DNA of 35,829 nt from Candidatus Zixiibacteriota bacterium (GTDB lineage: Bacteria; Zixibacteria; MSB-5A5; WJJR01): assembly GCA_036397555.1 (NCBI GenBank), contig DASWIS010000030.1, forward strand, positions 1 through 35,829. The letters run 5' to 3'. The notes under the pieces are model-generated. The model did not search any database. It was not told the origin of the DNA and saw only the letters and a list, made by a program, of their open reading frames with translations. The translations under genes and the position numbers were made by a program. The first letter of the stretch is position 1. Every line of letters begins with the position of its first letter. Positions 32,195-35,829 of this stretch are shown here, piece after piece.

Positions 32195-32215
32195 GGTATG
32201 GCTTGGTTCCACCGA

Positions 32216-35200
32216 CTACGGACAACTGGTCGGGTACGGCGTACACAGACACGGATCGCAGATCCGATTCGGGTCGCCGTTGCGGAACGCGATGTCGACG
32301 AGCAGCACGACGTCGAAGACGTTCACCGTTCCGTCACAGTTCGCATCTTCGCACGGCACCGCCACTGACGGCACGCAGTTCGGGAAGAATGCGGATGCGC
32401 CGGCACGGAACGCCACATCGACCGCCTTGACGACATCGAAGACGTTGATGACGCCGTTGCAATCGGCACAGTCACCGTGGCACGAGCAGTCGCATGCGAT
32501 GAAGCAGATCGGCAGCCCGTTGCAGGTCTGGTACCCGCCGCAGGTCGGGATACCGGCGCACGTCGTGATCGGCGCGCAAGTATTGGTCCCCGGACACGTG
32601 ACCGCACCCTGGCAAGTGAGCTTCGCCCAGCAGGTGAGCGTCCGATTACAAGTCGGATTGCCGGGGCAGGTGCCCGCGCCCACGCAGGTGATCATGCCCG
32701 CCGCGCAGGTTTGGAATCCGCCGCAGGTGTTGGTACCCGGACAGCTCGCGGCTCCGGTGCAACTGGCCGTATTGGAGCACGTCGGCGTGTTCGGGCACGT
32801 GTGCGCCCCATCACATGTCGCCGTGAAGTGGCACGTCGTGAACCCTTCGCACGTGATGTTGTTGAAGCAGGTCACGTGTTCCGGACACGTCGGGCCGCCC
32901 GGACAGGTCGTGTTCCAGCAGGTCTCCATGTCAACGCATGTCGGCGTCCACTGGCACGTGTTCATCCAGCAGCAAGTCGGCTGAATGTCGCAGGTGACTC
33001 CCGCCGGATCGCACGTGAGGTACCCAACGCAACTGGCCATGCCTACGCATGTCTCGAAGCCGACACAGGTGATTTGCGTCTGTCCGCAGGTCGGCGCCGG
33101 ACGGCACGTCTGCGTGCCGTCGCAGGTCGGAACACCCGGTGAAGTCGCCGATTTGCAGGTCGGACCGCTGCCGCAGGTCGCGGACCCCTCGCAGGTATTG
33201 AAGCCCGGACAGGTATAGAAGTCCCGACACGTCGGCTGACCCGGACAGGTCTGCGTTTGACACGTCTGCGTTCCCGCGCATGTCAGACCACCATGGCAGG
33301 AGCTGAATCCGCCGCATGTCGGCCCGTCGGTGCTGCAGGAAATCGAATTGATGCAGGTGACCGAACCGTCGCAGGTGATAAAGTACGGACACGTCGATTC
33401 ACCGAAACACGTGGGACCGAACGTGCCGCACGTTACAAGACCCTCACAGGTCACCAGCCCGAAGCAACTCGGCGTGCCCTGGCATGAGGCGGTATGGACA
33501 CAGGACGGCTGATCCGGACAGGTGATCGTACCCGGACAGGTCGTCGTGCCGTTACAGGTGAAAGTGCCCGGACAGGTCGAAATGCCGAAACAGGTAAACG
33601 ACGACCCGCACGAGATCGTGCCGAAGCATGTCCCGGTTCCCGGACACGTGTTCCAGTCGCTGCACGTGATATAGATCGGGCAGGTACTGGCGCCCACGCA
33701 ACTGGCGAAGGTCCCGCATGTGGATTGTCCGACAGCGCACGAGGACATCGAGCCGCAGGTGTGATGCGGGTCGCACGTCGGCGTTCCATAACACGACGCG
33801 TCCCCGCGACAGGTAAACTGGCCCGGACAAGTGTTGGCGCCCGGACAGGTTCTGGAGCCCTGACATGTTTGGCCCCAGCCCGCGCAGGTGTTCACGTCGG
33901 CGCAGGAGAAGCTTCCCGGGCACGTGGTTGTGCCGTCGCAGGTGAGCGCGCCGCCCGGACACGTCTGCTGATCGCAAGTGAACTGGAAGACGCATGTCGG
34001 CGCGTTCGGACAGGTGTTCGCCCACGCGCAGGTCAGAGTTCCCTGACAGGTCGGCCCCGTCGCACCATCGCATGTGAGCGTGTTGCACGTCGGGTTGCCG
34101 ATGCAGGTGGTAAAACCGGTGCAACTGGCCATACCCATGCATGTCGGCAGGGCTTCGTTGCACGTCGTTGTTCCCGGACAGGTCGGCTGACCCGGACAGG
34201 TACCGACGGAGGCACAGGTCAATTGCTCGCTGCCGCAGGTGGCCGATCCGATACACGTTGATGTTCCCGGACAACTCTGGTGCCCATCGCACGTCGGCGT
34301 GCCGTCGCAACTCTGGAACGTGTGGCATGTCGGCGCCTGATCGCATGTCGGTGCAGCGGGATCGCAGGTCGGCTGGCCCGGACAGGTCGCGGCCGCACCG
34401 CAACTGATGTAATGCCCGCATGTCGCCAGGCCGTCGCATGATGGCGTTCCCTGGCAGGTGATGTCACTGGCGAGGCAGGAGACCTGACCGTCGCATGTCA
34501 TCCAGCCCGGACAAGTCGCGACACCCGCGCAGGAACTCCACTGCTGACACGTCGGCTGGCCGCCGCATGTCGGGTAATCCTGACAGGTGTGCGTGTTCCA
34601 ACATGTCGAAGCGCCATCGCATGAGGGCGTGTTGTTGCATGTCGGGTAATGGAGACACGTGGGCTGATCATCGCAGGTCTGCGAGCCGCATGTCGATGAA
34701 CCCGGACAGGTGATCGTCCCGTCGCAGGAGTCTCCGCCGGGACAGGTGAATTGACCCTGGCAGGTGTTGGTCGCGTCGCACGAGGCGGTGCCGGAACATG
34801 ACGGCGATCCCGGACAGGAATTCTGACTCTCGCACGTGAAGGTCTCGCAAGTCGGGAATCCCGGGAAAGTCGGCGGCAGACAGTTGGGATCGTCTGCGCT
34901 ACAGGTAAACTCGCCTTCGCATGTGGCGAATCCCGGGCAGGTCATCACGCCGAAACAGGTTTGTCCGCCGTCACAAGTCGGGGTGCCGTCACAGGTGGCG
35001 CCGCCGGTAAAGCACGATGGCGTCCCTTCGCAGGTCACCCACCCGACACAGGTCGGCTTGCCATCGCAGGTCGCCGTCGCACCTTCGCACGTCGGCGTGC
35101 CCTGATTGGTCACCAGCAGCGACGGGTCGCTGGGCTGATCGATGGCGGGCTGTTCGTCATCGGCAGCCGCCACCTCAACGGGCGCCTGCGAGCGGTCCCG

Positions 35201-35395
35201 TTCGTCAAGTTTGTCGACTGAGGTTTTGAGACTGTGTTCGAAAAGTGGAGACGGTTGTGGATCTTCCGCAGCCAGCGCCAGCGTGGGCGCCAGTGCCAAG
35301 CTCAAAGCGATGACGGCGATTATGGCGCCGCCACATGTACAAATGCACGCCCGAGCCCAGCGACTGCTACATCGCTCGATTACCCAAGTTACCAT
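32216..35395 (-). CDS. Giant secreted cysteine-hexapeptide repeat protein with dockerin-like C-terminus
   Basis: A 1059-residue protein; ATG 35395 follows GGAGGTGG. A signal peptide (hydrophobic core about residues 23-42, ending LALA) is followed by a polar linker to about residue 100. Residues 101-964 are an unbroken array of hexapeptides of consensus (T/S)-C-x-G-x-x, for example TCPGQPTCPGTT. I count 142 cysteines there, a mean spacing of 6.1, with occasional 5-, 7- or 8-residue steps; nearly every Cys follows Thr or Ser. Residues about 965-1059 hold two dockerin-like loops (DCADCNGVINVFD and DANCDGTVNVFD) and a Cys-rich end. The Cys spacing equals that of the 12-residue Tenebrio antifreeze beta-helix (two Cys per turn), so a long disulfide-braced solenoid is plausible. 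Function unknown; no enzyme motif. Confidence 0.88.
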   Translation of the reverse strand: MVTWVIERCSSRWARACICTCGGAIIAVIALSLALAPTLALAAEDPQPSPLFEHSLKTSVDKLDERDRSQAPVEVAAADDEQPAIDQPSDPSLLVTNQGTPTCEGATATCDGKPTCVGWVTCEGTPSCFTGGATCDGTPTCDGGQTCFGVMTCPGFATCEGEFTCSADDPNCLPPTFPGFPTCETFTCESQNSCPGSPSCSGTASCDATNTCQGQFTCPGGDSCDGTITCPGSSTCGSQTCDDQPTCLHYPTCNNTPSCDGASTCWNTHTCQDYPTCGGQPTCQQWSSCAGVATCPGWMTCDGQVSCLASDITCQGTPSCDGLATCGHYISCGAAATCPGQPTCDPAAPTCDQAPTCHTFQSCDGTPTCDGHQSCPGTSTCIGSATCGSEQLTCASVGTCPGQPTCPGTTTCNEALPTCMGMASCTGFTTCIGNPTCNTLTCDGATGPTCQGTLTCAWANTCPNAPTCVFQFTCDQQTCPGGALTCDGTTTCPGSFSCADVNTCAGWGQTCQGSRTCPGANTCPGQFTCRGDASCYGTPTCDPHHTCGSMSSCAVGQSTCGTFASCVGASTCPIYITCSDWNTCPGTGTCFGTISCGSSFTCFGISTCPGTFTCNGTTTCPGTITCPDQPSCVHTASCQGTPSCFGLVTCEGLVTCGTFGPTCFGESTCPYFITCDGSVTCINSISCSTDGPTCGGFSSCHGGLTCAGTQTCQTQTCPGQPTCRDFYTCPGFNTCEGSATCGSGPTCKSATSPGVPTCDGTQTCRPAPTCGQTQITCVGFETCVGMASCVGYLTCDPAGVTCDIQPTCCWMNTCQWTPTCVDMETCWNTTCPGGPTCPEHVTCFNNITCEGFTTCHFTATCDGAHTCPNTPTCSNTASCTGAASCPGTNTCGGFQTCAAGMITCVGAGTCPGNPTCNRTLTCWAKLTCQGAVTCPGTNTCAPITTCAGIPTCGGYQTCNGLPICFIACDCSCHGDCADCNGVINVFDVVKAVDVAFRAGASAFFPNCVPSVAVPCEDANCDGTVNVFDVVLLVDIAFRNGDPNRICDPCLCTPYPTSCP

Positions 35396-35507
35396 ATACC
35401 ACCTCCGGGATTCGCGTCCGAATCCACACTTGTAGAACCTTAGGGCTGTTAAATTCTGTAAAGAGTTCCGTAAAGACTGGACCCACCTCCAGTCGATTTT
35501 CCGGCTA

Positions 35508-35537
35508 TCAATATGAGCAAAGAATTTGTCATGTCAA
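35508..35537 (-). promoter_or_regulatory. Possible promoter of the cysteine-repeat gene
   Basis: On the minus strand TTGACA (35537-35532) is followed after 18 bases by TATTGA (35513-35508). It would give a 5' leader of about 105 bases before the start at 35395. The -35 box is perfect but the -10 box is weak. The 434-base gap 35396-35829 holds no gene I can support; besides this promoter it carries only REP palindromes. Confidence 0.4.
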
Positions 35538-35712
35538 GCGCTAACTGCCCATTCTGCAACGGAATCAATCTGACAAAGCGACGTCGCCCAGCGCCCGGCC
35601 CGCCATCGAGAGACGGCCGGATGGTGGCCACCTGTAACACGTTAGTATATAGTGCCTTAATCGACCCTGTTGAACTTTTGGTATAGGAGCCCGGCGCGTT
35701 GCCTCCCCCCGT

Positions 35713-35829
35713 CCGGTCAGCCCACGGGCTGACCGGCACACGACAACAGGTAGGGTTTCAATGTGCGGGTCAGCCCTTGGGCTGACACCAGGCAGGATTG
35801 GGATCGGTACTGTGCGGGTCAGCCCTTGG
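35713..35829. repeat. REP palindrome cluster (same family as 21491-21784)
   Basis: Three copies of the GGTCAGCCC/GGGCTGACC palindrome occur: CCGGTCAGCCC (35713-35723) with GGGCTGACCGG (35726-35736), a copy at 35763-35786 with a broken right arm, and one cut by the window edge at 35812-35829. They match the palindromes in the 132-base tandem repeat 14 kb away, so the family is dispersed in this genome. Confidence 0.8.

Noticed and set aside
32193-32984. Antisense frame rich in Q-V-x-x-P hexapeptides opposite the cysteine-repeat gene
   Set aside because: It mirrors the hexapeptide periodicity on the other strand; it has no signal peptide or ribosome site, while the minus-strand frame has a signal peptide, a ribosome site, a terminator and a dockerin-like end.
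32216-35395. Calling the cysteine-repeat protein an antifreeze or ice-binding protein
   Set aside because: The Cys spacing matches beetle antifreeze protein, but the TxT ice-binding motif is not kept, since the position after Cys is highly variable.
35449-35739. A 96-codon minus-strand frame upstream of the cysteine-repeat gene
   Set aside because: It begins inside a REP palindrome, runs across the predicted promoter, and shows no domain or ribosome site.

Overview
The window reads as a chromosome segment from a GC-rich, Gram-negative-type bacterium. Signs of this are lipoprotein and Sec signal peptides, a type IX-like (FlgD/Por) C-terminal tail, very short intergenic regions and many REP-like palindromes. 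The cysteine-bearing dockerin-like C-termini and the FlgD-type tail fit an uncultured FCB-group lineage such as candidate division Zixibacteria. That placement is inference from protein style only, because no rRNA, tRNA or CRISPR array is visible.

Layout. 1-2.3 kb: the N-terminal part of a GT-C-type membrane glycosyltransferase, cut by the window edge, and an AT-richer DUF262 gene, both on the minus strand. 2.4-10.5 kb: four consecutive minus-strand genes for secreted proteins that all end in the same two-loop dockerin-like domain. They are an M6 metalloprotease, a gluzincin-like protein with a damaged zinc motif, a protein with two cohesin-like domains, and an M14 carboxypeptidase. Three of the four also carry cohesin-like beta-sandwich domains. 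10.6-16.1 kb: a Fic protein (minus), then a plus-strand run of a small zinc-ribbon protein, a DUF559 nuclease-like protein and a Ski2-like helicase. This run lies behind a promoter that contains a LexA/SOS-box-like palindrome, and the helicase gene is studded with in-frame palindromic repeats. 16.1-21.4 kb: two TPR proteins, a LivJ-type substrate-binding protein and an Eis-like acetyltransferase. 21.4-29.5 kb: REP and tandem repeats, a lipoprotein, a large M14-like peptidase, a MITE-like element, an M16 peptidase and a LOG-family protein. 29.7-35.8 kb: a cohesin-like/PKD-like protein with a type IX-like tail, then a 1059-residue secreted protein built almost wholly from about 142 cysteine hexapeptides (consensus T-C-x-G-x-x) and ending in the same dockerin-like domain, then more REP palindromes.

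How it may work together. The recurring dockerin-like and cohesin-like modules suggest an extracellular, calcium-dependent assembly that would gather proteases and a giant cysteine-rich solenoid, perhaps held at the cell surface by the type IX-tailed protein. This is a model from domain content, not shown by the sequence. The most unusual object is the cysteine hexapeptide protein: its Cys spacing resembles that of beetle (Tenebrio) antifreeze beta-helices, but the array is about ten times longer.
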